This document shows, one piece after another, positions 34,501 through 44,594 of a stretch of DNA of 64,000 nt. Origin of the DNA: Setophaga petechia. Taxonomy: Eukaryota > Chordata > Aves > Passeriformes > Parulidae. The stretch spans positions 18,707,165 through 18,771,164 of the forward strand of contig JANCRA010000016.1 of NCBI GenBank assembly GCA_024362935.1. The letters run 5' to 3'. The notes under the pieces were generated by a model that saw nothing but the letters and a program-made list of their open reading frames with translations, made no database searches and was not told the DNA's origin. Position 1 is the stretch's first letter, and each line of letters starts with the position of its first letter. The translations under genes were made by a program, and so were the position numbers.

Positions 34501-37500
34501 GGGCTCCATTTCTGGCTGCTCCTGTTGCTCCCCACGGCCAGAGAACTCCACTGAGGGACTGCTGGGAGGAAACGCTTCCTGCACGTAACATAGCTATGAA
34601 ATGTCATCCAAAGTCACAGCAAAAGCAACAGAGCTAAGTTGAGGGGCTCAGCTTAATGACTCACACACTCCCAAAGCTGCAGGAGGGTGTCCTGCAGGAG
34701 ATGAGTGACCAGAGCCTTGCCAGAGGGAGGAATTGTGATGGAGTTGGCTGTTAGCCACCCTTGGTACAGGCCAGTGAGGAGAGTCATCCCATACATGAGC
34801 CCCTGGAGGTGCAGATGGTGGTGCAAACAGCTGCCTGCTGTCCCCAGGTTTGCCTGCTGACAGCTGAGGATGTAGAGATGCCTGGTCTGACACGGATACT
34901 TTAATGTACAGAGACCACGTAAACCCTGAACCCATCAACATGCAAAGGGAAAGTCAAAAGAGAGTAGCAGTGTCCTGATTCCAAGTTGAGGTGCTTGGTT
35001 TGAAGCCCTTGTCCAGGAGAAGCTGGAAGCCCTGTCCCTCCCTGCTCAGTGTGAGCAGCCAGCTGTGCTCTGCCTGCTTCTGGTCTGCTCCCCTTGTGGT
35101 GCTGTGGGAGACTGGGGCAGTGGGACTGAGCACTGGGGCTTAACCTCTGCTCTCTGCCCTGCCAGGCAGAGTGTTGACTCCTACTCTTCCCTGCCTAAGT
35201 GGAGAGCAGAGGAGCTGTGTCCTCTCACCTTGCTGTCCTGGCTGGCAGTGAGCTGTGTTGGCCCCTCCTGTTGCTTCCTGCAAGCTTTGTGATGGTAACT
35301 GCCCAGCTTCAAGCCAAGCTTGCTTCCCAAATGCCATGTGGGGTGGATGCCAACTCCTGTCCTCTGTCCTGCCCCTCTCACACCTGCAGATCTCTCCTTC
35401 TGCCCTTCTACAGGTGAGCTGTTGTTGGGCTGAAGCTCCAGGGGAGTAGGGAGAAGTACATTGGGGTTCAGGACAGGACCAGGAAGAGCACTGGAATGTT
35501 CTTCCAAGGATCTCCAGAGCCAAGCTGCTTCTTCACTGGGAAGGCTGTGCTTGCTGGTGTTTTCCAGAAGCTGGTGGTGGTGTCCACACCTACAGGGCTG
35601 TGCTGTGCTCCTCAGTGGCCCAGGAGAGAGATGTCTCCCTGCCCCTTGTGTGTGCAGGGTGGTGGTCAAGGTTGAATTGTCCCTGGAAGGGAGGACCAGG
35701 AAAAATCAACCCCTCTGGCCTGGCTGAGGTGGTTGAGGGAGGTGAAACTTTTACTGCAGTTTCTTCCAGGGTGGTCACTGGTGACTGTATAGGGACCTTG
35801 AGTGTGAGGGTTAGACACCCAAACTTTATGTTGCAAAGTTGGGGAGAAAAGTCCACTTTTCTGGAGGGTATTAAGGAGGCCTCCAGCTACATCTTTTCCT
35901 TCTGGAGTGTTAGTTCCTGCCCTCCAGCTGCTGAGCTGCTGGTTTCCAAAGAGGCTGTCTGGCCTCATCCCAAGACCTGAGGAGCTCCCTGTGTCGGTAG
36001 AGCTCCCTGCCCAAGGGGGTCTGTGGGTGGTGATGGGCTCCAAGCCTTGGGGAGCCAGTGCAGCCCCTCCAGGCTGTGCCTGGGCCCAGCTCTTTTCCAG
36101 AGAGGCTGCTGGGCAGTCCCAGCTGCTCCTGGCTGTGCTGAGCCAGTGCTGACCCTGCAGGGACATGTCCTGGCACAGGATATGTTACCAATAAAATTTA
36201 GTGGGGTTAAACATTACTTGTGCTGGCAGCTCTGGGCTGGAGCCCTGTCCCTTGCAGAGCCGAGGGTGGAGCATAGCAGGGAGATGGCTTTTGTTCACAG
36301 ACTGGGCTAAAAGCTGTGCCCTTAGTCCTGTGTGCTGAGCCCTCTGCCCTCACTGGCAGGGGCTGGCTCACTCCTGTGGTGGGCTTATGGGTTGTTCCCC
36401 AGAACAGTCACAGTGCTTCCTCCTGCTGGGCTGGTGTTGGCTAGAGGGCATCCATGGGGATGGCCAGAGCTGCAGCAGCTCCACAGCGATCAGCCTTGAG
36501 GCAGGCAAGAAGTTGGAGGATGTAGCTAAACCAAGATCTTGTCACAAGAGATTTAAACCTGAAGGGTTCGTCTTCTTGCAGAGCTGAGTTCAGCAACGGG
36601 GAGAGGAGGAGGCCTGGCCTGGCCTCCTGAAGAGCTGCCCAGAGGGCTGGCAGGAGGGATGAGGGGCAGGAGGTGGTGAGAGGCTGGCCTGGCCTCGGGA
36701 ACCCTTGGTAAGCCACTCCCAGCCGATGGCTGCTGCTCCTGGCACGGCCTTGCCTTGGCACTGCTCCAGGCAGGCACCAGGCTGCTGCAGCTGGGACTGT
36801 AGCCCAACCCTGCCCCACCGGGGACTCTGCTGACTTTAAGATTGTCCCATCTGCCTTCCCTCCCTCCCACCCTCTCTCAAATCCCTCCTTTGATGTCCCT
36901 AGTGAACTCCAGCCATGATGCCAGCGCAGGCTAGCCCCGAAGCTCAGAGCTGTCCCTGGAGATGGGACGCCCTAGTGATGCCTTATTGCAGCTAGTGGAG
37001 TGGCTGTACCACAGCTCCATTCCTAGAAGTGTTAAGCATGATGGCAGCCACGTCTGGAAAGACTGGTAAGGTAACCATCTCTCCTCCAAGGTGCACTGTG
37101 GGATTTGCAAGCTTCTGCCCATCTCTGTAGCCCGTATCTCCTTGGCAACCCAGTGCATGGGCCTCACGCTACCCACCCACCAGAGCCTGGGGAATGAGAT
37201 GCCAGGCCTTCTTTCTAACCCACATCTCCAACTTGGCAGCACATGACATGGCGCACACAGCATGGCACCATCTTACATCAGCTCCTCCAGCTGAGCCAGG
37301 CTCGGCCAGGCCCTGCCCTGGAGGGGAGCAGCCCGGTTGGGCTGGGGCAGAGACCACCCTGCCACTCAGCCTGAAAGAAACCTGGTTTCTCCCCAACCTT
37401 GACCCTTCGAGGGCAACCAGAAATACACCTTGACCTCACTCCTGGCACACGGTGGGGGAGGTGAGTGACGTGGTAGTTGATAGCACACGACTAAATTTTA

Positions 37501-40500
37501 GTGGGCACTGTAGACAACAGCACTTGCCGGTCACTTTGTTCCAGAATCGCCTACCGGGACAGACCCTGCCCTGATGGTGGGTCTAATCTCACTGCTTTCC
37601 TCTCTGGTAATGGAAACAGAGCCCAGTTCCTACCTGGAGCTTGTCTTCTCTCTTGCAAGCTGAAATCACAGGCAGGACCCAGGTTGTGTGAGCTGTAACG
37701 GAGGGAAGCAGCAGCCTTGGGAGAGAGGGGTGTGTGGTGTAGCAGACTGGGAGCTTGGGAAGAGGGAAGGGCCTGGGACTGGTTGGCAGGGGGATGGTTG
37801 GTGTTTGACTGAAGGAAATGAGCCCTGGTTCAGTTTTCCCTGCTGTGGTTCTGAGCAGACCTTTTCCTCTCTCTATGGAAGTGATTGATAAGAAAAGAAA
37901 CCACTGAAGATGAGACCCAGGTCTGCCTTTGCCCTTAGAAAACTGTGAGGTGCAAAGATGTGCAGAGTTATAATTTCCCCTCCTGGGAAGATGGGAAGAG
38001 CTTGACACAGGCACAGAGACAATGATACAGCTTGTCTTGTTCTGCTTGGCCCTGGTAGACAGATCTGTCCATTGCTGGTAGGATGGAGTTGGGCTGCACT
38101 GTGTCTCTGAGGTGGAGCCACTGGTTTGGGGTGCCTCTAAACCAGGCTGTGAGTGGGCAGCAGGGGATGCCAAGGCTATCCATGCTTCTAGAACTCTTTT
38201 GCAGAGATGCTTCCAGCTGTGGCAGAACTCTGCTCTGGCAGGACTTGCTGTGGGAAGCAGGTTGGATGCAGGATTGGCCCATAAAAACATGGCCACAGGG
38301 TGTTGCTGGGGACACAGCTGATGTGTTGGGTGCCTGGAGTCCCTGGTAGGTGTTTCCAAGGCAGTCAGCCAGGGCAAGGCCTGAGGGCATAGAGATGTCT
38401 TTTTGGGAGGGGGCTGCCCAAAGTTCCCTTGAAGCATTCACTGGGGACCTTGAGGAGATGGCAGAGGTGGGTCTCTGGTTCTGGGACCTGTCCGAGTGAG
38501 TGGTGGGTGGAGGGAACAGTCCTGGATCATGGCTGTGTGGTTGTGCAAGAACCTGGAAGGACCTTGGGACTTCCTGGTGCTGGGTAGAGGCTGATCCCAT
38601 TGATGAAAGCATAGGTTGATCCAAACCCCTTTTCCCTTGCAGGGGAAAAGCTGACAGACCCACCCTAGACTGGAGACAGGATGAATTTTCTGTCCCTAAT
38701 AAGTTGTTGCCTGTTGGTGCTGTCATGTAGGGACTTCACAGGAGTATTTCTCTCTGGGCCAGCTCCATGCTTCCCAGAGATGTGAAGCCTTTTGTTCAAG
38801 ATGTTCATGGTTGTGGCAACTTTCTAAACTCCAGTGACAGTGGTGGCATAGCTGGCCAAGCACCCTCAAGCCAGCAGTTCCCTCCTAGCCAGGGAAAAGC
38901 AGGCAGGAGATGCTCCTGAGCAGCTGTCCTTGCTAAGTGGTGGTGAAAGGGACTGCTGGGCCATCAGAAGAGACTTGTGGCCAACAGTGGCTCTCTCTGG
39001 CTGGCTGAACACAAAAGAAAGCAACACAACTTGCTGTAAAAAGGGAAATGCTTCTTTGCTGCAGTCTCAGAGAGGGGTGTGTGTCCCTGAGCCATAGGGG
39101 TGCAAGGCATTGGACTGATGGATGGATGCACACCTGTCAAAATGTTCCTGAGAGGATGGATCAGTCCCTGCCCTGTCCCACATGCTCCTTGCCCTGCTGT
39201 GGATGGTGTGCTGATCCTCCAGCTCTCCCTCACCAGAGCTGCTGGGGGAGATGCATGGGCTGGATCCCACTGCATCTGGTGTTCCTGGTGCTGGGCTGAG
39301 CTGCTCTGGTCCCACACCAGCCCCTGAGGGCCCCTCCAGCAGGTGCCAGGGTGCAGTGCCCGCTCTGGGGTGGGTGAGGGGCTGCCTGTCCTTGCCTGCC
39401 TGGTTATGTTCCATGGGCTGTGTGTGCAGATGGAGCAGAGCAGCTCTCCCTGCTCGTGGGGGCTGCCCAGGGCTCACACCTGTGCTGCTGCCTGGCTCAC
39501 CAGGCTGAGGATCTCTGCAGCACCAGTGAGGGTTTGCTCTGCCCTTCAGCAGCTTGGCAGGGAGATGCAGCTCTTGGATGTGTTGGTTGGATCCTACCAG
39601 CTCCCAGGAGCAGAGGGAATCATCCCTGGAAACCATTCCAGCTGTAGAGATAGGTCAGAGCTCTGAGATGCTGGGGCTGGCTGCAGACCTAGAGGTAACT
39701 GAGGAGGAAAGGCAGGTCCTCCAAGCCAAAATACTCTGAGGAGGGATCTGTGTGTTTGGTCCTTGTTTCCCCTCTTCTGAAGGCTTTGCTCTCCCTGAGG
39801 ATGGTGGACAATTGGATACTTAAATTCTGAGGGCATTTGGGAGACATAAAGGAGGTTTTGACAAGGAGAGTGAGGCTCTGATGGGCTGTTTCTCTGCCCC
39901 ATTTATAATTTCATTGTGACTTTCAGGCAGCTGCTGGTGTTGTGCTGCAGGAAGGGAGAGGTTCCTGCCTCTGGGAGGTGGCAGGCAGAGGCACACATTT
40001 CTCCTCTCCAGCTGTTTCTGGGACAGATGTTGAAGGCAGCAGTGTGAGGCTGCAGTAGTGGGCCAGCAGTGGCTGCCTCATCCCTGTGAGCAGGAGATGT
40101 GTTGGTGGTGTGACCAGACTCCTTTCCAACTGTGAGCTAATGCCTCTCCAGAAACAACAGTGGCTCTTCCAGTAAAAGCCTCTCTTGCTCTGCTTTCCTC
40201 ACCCAGTGCTGAACATCTCCATCAGTTCTCAGCTTCCTCCTTGATGGATGTAGTGTTTGGAGGGTTGTGAAGAGAAAACTGCCTAGAGAGTGTCCTCTTG
40301 GCTATCTGCTCTGATCCACAGCTTCCAGTGGTTTCTGCTGGCTTTGGGAACGTCCCTCCTGCTGAGTTCCTGCCTCATCCCATCAAGCCCTTAATCTTTC
40401 TGTAGGCTGAAAGGCCTGGCAGGTCATTCCCTCACCCTGCCAGCATGTCAGAGCCTTGGGCTGTACCCAGGATTGTCACATCTGTAGCAGCTCCTGCAGG

Positions 40501-42688
40501 GCTGAGCCCTCTGAGTGCAGGGCTGGGCTGTGGGGCCACGGTGGGTCAGCTGGGGGGGTTTGGTGTGTGAGCACTGCAGCCCTGCAGGAGGAAGGCAAGG
40601 AGGGGTGGCCCATTGCACTGATGGTTTATTAGCCATGAACTATGAATTAATTAGCTCAGAACAGAGCTACAGTGCATGTTTTAAGAGCAAACCAGGAGCT
40701 CTGTTCAAAGTGGAGGTGCTGAGGCTCTGCAGGGGAGCCAGGAGGTGGCTCTGAGGCAGGATGGGGGTCACCAGGCTGGGCTGGCTGTGCATGGCCTGGC
40801 TGTGCTGCTTCCCCAGCCTGCGTGGGGCGGAGGCAGCTCGCAGGGTTAAACTCTTCCAGCCTTGTGAAGGAAGGGGGAGTTTCCTGCTGGGCAGGAGGAA
40901 ACTGCTTCCAGCTGTGGAGGGAGGGGTGCAGTGGGAGACACTGGCCAGGGAGGACGGCTGCCGGGGAAATGTGGCTCAGCTGAGCAAGCACCTCCTGGTG
41001 ACAGGGACCAGGAACCCCTGTCCTTGCTCTGGCAGCTGCTGTGGTGGCCCTGTAGGGTGTCAGTGATGCTGCTGCCCGTGCAAGGCCTTCCTGGGTGGTG
41101 GCTGTGCAGTGTGGTGGCCCTGACTGGACAGGAAACGTCCCTCTCCCAGGCTAAAGGAGAAGTGAAAGGACACTCTGGGTGGCACTTTGGTGCTGGCATC
41201 AGGTGGGACCCCTCACTGGGGAGGAGGGGCTTGGTAACATCCATGCCCTTGATTGCCATGGCTGGAGTTACTGGGGTGCTGTGCCAGGGAGTGAGGTATG
41301 GGGCCAGCTGGGAGCTGATTTAGTGGCACCCCCTTGCCTTGTGAAGGTGTCTGGCAAGAGCCCAGCAGATTATGGAACCATGGAATGGTTCAAGTTGGAA
41401 GGGATCTTAAACCAATCCCATTCCACCCCCATGCCATGTGCAGGGACATCTTCCACTAGACCAAGTTGTTCAAGTCTTGTTCAGACTGGCTTTGTTCTAA
41501 GCTGATGAGGGGCTCCTGTGGGGACAGAGCTTCTGCTGAGTGGCAGGGCTCATTCAGGAGCCTTCTCAAGGCCCATAGCTTGTGTGGCTGCAGTTCCTGG
41601 CACTGCAGCCCCAATGCCTGTGGGGGGGAACTTGGCCACTGCAGGCAGCAGTGCAGAGGTTGCGACACTCTGCTGCACATCTTGGGAGAGGAGCACCTAG
41701 CCAGGCTTGTCTGGGTGAGGGGACAGCTGTGCCAGGATCAGTGGGACAAGGGGAGTGGCTCACAGGGGGCTCCAGGAGGTTTTCTGCCACTCTTCTCCCC
41801 ATCTTAGAACAAGTCCATCATTGTGCTGGTTTCCAGCCCTGAACGTGCTGAGGCTGTGCTTCTCTCCTGGCAGCTGGGGAGGCAGGAGTGAGGTGTGGCT
41901 GCTGTGCTCCAGCAGCAGGACCAAGCTCCAAGCTCCAGTTGCTGCTCCTGCTGCTGGATCTGTGCTCAGACAAGCCACGGGCTTGTCTCCTGCTGCTGTC
42001 AGACATGGAGCTGCTGATGCAGCCCAGCTGGACACACTGGCCCTGCTGACCAGATGGGATCATCTGGATGTCCCAGGCTGTGGCTGGGTGTTGCCAGCTC
42101 ACTGTGTCTCCTGAGGGGCTCGAAAGTGTCTGTTCAGCTACTGTCCCTTGTTTGTTTGTTTGTTAGGTCCCCATCCAGCCATCTCCTTGGCAAGGAGCAT
42201 GTCTGAGAAATAGATGTGGCAGCGAGCACCTGCCCTCAAGGCTTCCAAGGGAAGCCTCCAAGTCTTGCTGGTTTGCAGCTCCTCCAAGTTCTTCCCATGG
42301 TATGGTTTGCCTGGAGCCACTCCTGGTAGCAGAGTTGGGGCCTGGAAAACTCCATGGACGTCTGCTGTAGTGGATGAGGCACTTCTTCCCCATACATGTC
42401 CTGTAGAGGTTGTCTGGTTTTAATGTGTGGTCTTGAGATCCTCCTTTGGCTGGCTGAGGGTGGAGATATTCAAGGAGTATTTGGAGCTCACCCTGGAGCC
42501 TCCTTTCCCATGCTGGAGACATCTTTGCTCTGTGGACCTTGCACATGGCTTGGAGGAGCTGAAGGTTTGTGCTCTGGTTGAGGTGATCCTGGATCATGGA
42601 CCTCTGCCGTGGCTTTCTTTTCCAGATGCGCTGGTACCCTCCCTCTGAAGCTACCCAGCAAGGATGGAAGTCTCGTCAGTTTTGTTAG
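19456..42688 (+). CDS. RBPMS2: RBPMS2, RNA-binding protein with multiple splicing 2 (hermes), complete
   Basis: Seven coding exons (19456-19515, 31271-31348, 31973-32011, 32505-32567, 33377-33527, 34175-34323, 42626-42688) join into 603 nt, or 200 residues. All introns are GT-AG and all exon phases agree. One RRM spans about residues 22-99, with RNP2 LFVSGL at 24-29 and an RNP1-type GFVTF at 62-66. Leu40 matches human Leu49, reported as needed for homodimerisation. A linker with eight alanines (168-175) leads to a C-terminal tail ending [13 protein letters not shown]-family proteins bind paired CAC motifs in RNA and act in splicing and mRNA localisation; RBPMS2 works in heart, gut smooth muscle and retinal ganglion cells. 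Human RBPMS2 has about 209 residues; the difference lies in the N-terminal Gly-rich stretch. The paralogue RBPMS is excluded by the start MSNL, the PVDIKPREL segment and the [20 protein letters not shown] segment. Confidence 0.97.
21840..22140. promoter_or_regulatory. Candidate intron 1 cardiac enhancer
   Basis: Two overlapping GATA sites on the minus strand (TTATCT 21922-21927 and 21927-21932) lie in a CpG-retaining block with GGAATG TEAD-type cores near 21985 and 22020 and a forkhead-like TAAACAAACA near 22026. GATA plus TEAD plus forkhead is a common heart-enhancer grammar and fits RBPMS2 expression. Motif inference only. Confidence 0.3.
22655..22880 (+). mobile_element. CR1 LINE fragment, 3' end
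   Basis: One of the better-preserved CR1 ends in the window: 'gtgaggccctggcacaggctgcccag', 'ctgccccatccctggaagtgtccaag', 'ggtggaatgagatggtctttaaggtc' and a tail ending 'gtaattctgtgatc'. It is in sense orientation with RBPMS2, in intron 1. Confidence 0.9.
23981..24161. repeat. 34-bp minisatellite, about five copies
   Basis: The unit begins CTTTGCTGGTCTTGGCC and is 34 bp. Copies alternate between an 'aaatcctg' and an 'aggtcatgg' variant in the second half, so the array has a 68-bp higher-order period. Open frames across it on both strands come from the repeat itself. Confidence 0.9.
25512..25576. repeat. Two-copy 32-bp tandem repeat
   Basis: A 32-bp unit starting GAGAGTGGCAGGTGAGGGTC occurs twice back to back and nearly identical. 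Each copy has a GGTGAG donor-like core, but no exon context is seen. Confidence 0.8.
26330..26960 (+). promoter_or_regulatory. RBPMS2: Possible internal promoter in RBPMS2 intron 1
   Basis: A CpG-rich island inside an otherwise CpG-poor intron. Near its 3' end CCTTATAAGT (26772-26781) is both a TATA-like element and a one-mismatch CArG box, followed about 30 bp later by GC-rich sequence with a CCGCATTCC initiator-like site near 26810. RBPMS-family genes respond to SRF in smooth muscle, so a muscle-specific alternative first exon is conceivable. It would lack exon 1 coding sequence unless a new start is used. Inference only. Confidence 0.35.
27191..27343 (+). repeat. Duplicated 153-bp segment, copy A
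   Basis: Matches 29398-29552 in the same orientation at about 90% by eye, with several identical runs over 20 bases. It does not resemble CR1, and the copies are 2.2 kb apart in intron 1. It is either a local duplication or two members of an unnamed repeat family. Confidence 0.85.
29200..29350. promoter_or_regulatory. Candidate noncoding element
   Basis: CpG-retaining unique sequence with an AP-1/CRE-like GTGACGCATCACG near 29228 and a clean boundary before duplicate copy B. No coding frame is credible. Low certainty. Confidence 0.2.
29398..29552 (+). repeat. Duplicated 153-bp segment, copy B
   Basis: Partner of 27191-27343. Small indels distinguish the copies near 27276/29485 and 27338/29546. 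Confidence 0.85.
30417..30475 (+). repeat. Duplicated 59-bp segment, copy A (intron 1)
   Basis: Begins GAGCAGAGTTCTCCCAGGCC and is nearly identical to 33681-33739, with about two differences. Both copies lie in RBPMS2 introns and in the same orientation. Confidence 0.85.
31271..31348 (+). CDS. RBPMS2: RBPMS2 coding exon 2 (RRM start)
   Basis: Encodes residues 21-46, from [10 protein letters not shown] to YLLFRPFK. It contains RNP2 and the first helix with the dimerisation surface. Acceptor CCCTAG and donor GTAAGG are both strong. Phase 0 on both sides. Confidence 0.97.
31973..32011 (+). CDS. RBPMS2: RBPMS2 coding exon 3 (39 nt)
   Basis: Encodes residues 47-59, [13 protein letters not shown], the second RRM strand. 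It is a micro-sized exon with a strong acceptor (TCTCTCCTGCAG) and donor GTACCT. Symmetric phase 0 means skipping would keep the frame but break the RRM. Confidence 0.96.
32505..32567 (+). CDS. RBPMS2: RBPMS2 coding exon 4 (RNP1)
   Basis: Encodes residues 60-80, [20 protein letters not shown] plus N, with the RNP1-type strand and second RRM helix. Acceptor TTTCTTTTAG, donor GTGAGT, symmetric phase 0. Confidence 0.97.
33377..33527 (+). CDS. RBPMS2: RBPMS2 coding exon 5
   Basis: Encodes residues 81-130 and the first base of Tyr131. It completes the RRM (GIRFDP to [11 protein letters not shown]) and begins the linker ([19 protein letters not shown]). Acceptor GTGACAG, donor GTGAGT, donor phase 1. 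Confidence 0.97.
33681..33739 (+). repeat. Duplicated 59-bp segment, copy B (intron 5)
   Basis: Second copy of the segment at 30417-30475, located between exons 5 and 6. The flanks are unrelated to those of copy A. Confidence 0.85.
34175..34323 (+). CDS. RBPMS2: RBPMS2 coding exon 6
   Basis: Encodes the rest of Tyr131 to Gln180: [27 protein letters not shown] and the eight-alanine run before LHAQ. The acceptor follows a CTCCTCCTCCTGTAG tract; the donor is GTGAGT. If intron 6 were retained, the frame would stay open to a stop at about 34458, adding about 44 unrelated residues. Confidence 0.96.
34324..42625 (+). other. RBPMS2: RBPMS2 intron 6 (8.3 kb)
   Basis: Mostly plain noncoding DNA. It holds one CR1 end in reverse orientation (41370-41470) and a (TTTG)n run at about 42150-42164. 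I found no alternative terminal exon with a recognisable RBPMS tail; short open frames overlap in all phases. Confidence 0.85.
41370..41470 (-). mobile_element. CR1 LINE fragment, 3' end, reverse
   Basis: Starts with the reverse complement of the CR1 end ('tatggaaccatggaatggttcaagttggaaggg') and continues with the 'accccc...cagggacatcttccactagac' segment. About 100 bp, inserted antisense to RBPMS2. Confidence 0.85.
42626..42688 (+). CDS. RBPMS2: RBPMS2 coding exon 7 (C-terminus, stop)
   Basis: Encodes residues 181-200, [20 protein letters not shown], then TAG. Acceptor CTTTTCCAG. This tail is shared by RBPMS-family proteins. The strong donor GTAAGT starts at 42696, eight bases past the stop codon, so the 3' UTR is probably spliced without provoking nonsense-mediated decay. 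Confidence 0.95.
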   Translation: MRWYPPSEATQQGWKSRQFC

Positions 42689-43301
42689 TTCATTAGTAAG
42701 TAATTAATTACTCTTGGAGTCAGGTCTTTGTCTTGCTCTTCCTTGGGCTCCTTGGACTCTTGTGGGGAGGCCGGGATGGGAGCTTGGGCTCAGCCCCAAC
42801 ACCCACCCAGGGATGTGGTTGGGATTGCTGGATGGAGCAGGGAGACCCCCAAGCCCTGGGCTGGGGTGGAGGCTGTGGGTCCAGCTGGCCCTGCTCACCG
42901 TGCTCCTCTCCCACAGTGTCTCTCCTGGGCTTGTGTTCCTCCTCCCTGCCTCTCCACAGCGGGATGTGCCAGGGACGATCGTTCCCCTCCTCTGGATTTG
43001 GTACGTGGCCAGAGGACAACGCGCCCGCCCCGCCGCGCTGCCCCCGGGGCTGCCAGCACCCCTTCCCTGGACTGTGAAGCCATCGTGGCCCCAGCCACGG
43101 GCTGTGTGCTGCCTCCATCCTCCCTCCCTCCATCCCTCCCTCCATCCCCAGGACCTCCTCCCTGCCTGAGCTTTGCCATCCGGCTGCACTGAAACCCAGC
43201 CGGGGCCAGGTCCTGGGTGTCCCCAGCTCCCCCTGCCCCAGGGGCAGCTCGGCTGAAGGAATCGAAAGGCAAAAATGGGTTTTGCATGTTTTCTGGCATG
43301 A

Positions 43302-43307
43302 ATTAAA
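43302..43307 (+). terminator. RBPMS2: Proximal poly(A) signal ATTAAA
   Basis: ATTAAA followed within 15-40 bases by a GU-rich tract (TTGTGTCTGTGTGAGTG, then GTTTGTTTGTT), the classic arrangement of a cleavage site and its downstream element. Use would give a 3' UTR about 0.8 kb shorter, without the two GTGCAAT sites. Confidence 0.6.
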
Positions 43308-43869
43308 ACACTTAACTTGTGTCTGTGTGAGTGTAAGTTTGTTTGTTCTAGCGTTTGTGTAACCGTTAGCAACAGGTCTTGGCCCAACGGATTGATCCAT
43401 CAAGGTTTTCCTCTTGCTTCGGTGAAGACTTGGCTTTGAGAAATATTAACTGTCCTTGTCTCACCCCTTCTCCCACCTCCACCCTCCCCTCCCCAGGATG
43501 ACCAGAAAAATTTGAAAAATGCTTTTTTTTTTCTTTTTTTTCTTTTTTTTTTAAAGTATGATGCACTGGGTTTTTGTTCTCATCCATTCTGCTTGTTTTA
43601 AAGTCAGGGTTATTATATTATTTTTTTCCTTCTTCAAACCTCTATATATAGAACAGCTGTAAAATATCTAACCTCTTTTTTTTTTTCCCCCCCACATTCT
43701 TCTGATTGGAGAGCATCCAGTCTTGCCAAATAATCAGCCATCCTTATGGGAATACCGAACAAAAAAAAAAAAAAGTACGAGTATTTTTGTACCATGTGTA
43801 ATAAGGAAATATTTATGCATCATAAAGAATTTCTTGTGTGTTTGTGTGCAATTAATTATTATTATTATT

Positions 43870-43875
43870 ATTAAA
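43870..43875 (+). terminator. RBPMS2: Possible internal poly(A) signal ATTAAA
   Basis: ATTAAA at the end of the (ATT)n run. There is no strong GU-rich downstream element, so use is doubtful. Confidence 0.25.
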
Positions 43876-44060
43876 GAGAAATTGTAATCCTGTAAGATAA
43901 GTTAATGTTTAGTCAAAAGCTTGAAAAAGAAGGGTTGTCTTCTGTACCAATGATTCAGTCAGGCATAGTAAACAAGAAATTGTGCAATTTTTGTTTTAGC
44001 ATCTTATTGCTTGGTATTGAAGTGCTTTAAGTATTATCTGACCATGGCTGTCTCGCTTGT

Positions 44061-44066
44061 ATTAAA
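44061..44066 (+). terminator. RBPMS2: Distal poly(A) signal ATTAAA
   Basis: Last ATTAAA before the sequence changes character from AT-rich UTR to GC-rich intergenic DNA. A TTGCTCTATAATTGCTG stretch follows. Probable main 3' end, with cleavage between about 44080 and 44145. Confidence 0.5.
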
Positions 44067-44594
44067 AGATTTGAGAATAAGTTGCTCTATAATTGCTGAT
44101 CCTATGAGAATGTGAAACTGGATAATATATGAAATGCAACCAAAAAAAAATATATATACCCAGAGGCTGCTGTGACTTTTTCTGTGGTCTTGGGTGTTTT
44201 TCTTGTGGGAATGGTGTGGGATGCTTCAGGCCTGGCCTGGCCCTGTTTCCCAGGCTGGAAGGATGCGGCTGCTTTGGGATGCAGCTGAGCACCAGGAGCT
44301 GGATCTTCCCTACCCCCGGGAGCAGGGCAAGCCCTGGCCCGGCTGGGCCTGTGCTGGGGGGGGGTGGTGCTCTGAAGCTCTGCCGGAGGCCTCTGTGAGG
44401 GCAGCCCTGAGCTTTTTTGGATGTTTTTGTTCCCCCTTCCCAGCCGCTGTGCAGGCTGAGGCCTCTCCGTGCCAGCAGAGCAGGAGGAGATCTCCATAGA
44501 AGGCAAACGCTCTCCATGGCTGGAGCATTCCCCCTGCACCCGCCCAGCTCCTGCTCTGCTGCCTGTGCTGCCCAACCTTCCTGGGGCCTTATTG

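Larger units (their letters stand above)
42917..44145 (+). other. RBPMS2: RBPMS2 exon 8, 3' UTR
   Basis: A GTAAGT donor at 42696 and an acceptor CTCCTCTCCCACAG ending at 42916 suggest a 221-bp intron in the 3' UTR. A second acceptor, CTGCCTCTCCACAG ending at 42959, is an equally good start. The first 400 bases are C-rich; the rest is AT-rich with poly-U tracts (about 43523-43553 and 43675-43686) and an (ATT)n run (43855-43872), and is repeat-element free as conserved 3' UTRs are. Two GTGCAAT motifs (43846-43852 and 43982-43988) match the miR-25/92 family seed. The end is placed by the last poly(A) signal and the A-run after 44142. Confidence 0.7.

Noticed and set aside
42150..42170. Possible alternative splice acceptor after the (TTTG)n run
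   Set aside because: The following sequence encodes nothing like an RBPMS tail; likely a simple repeat.
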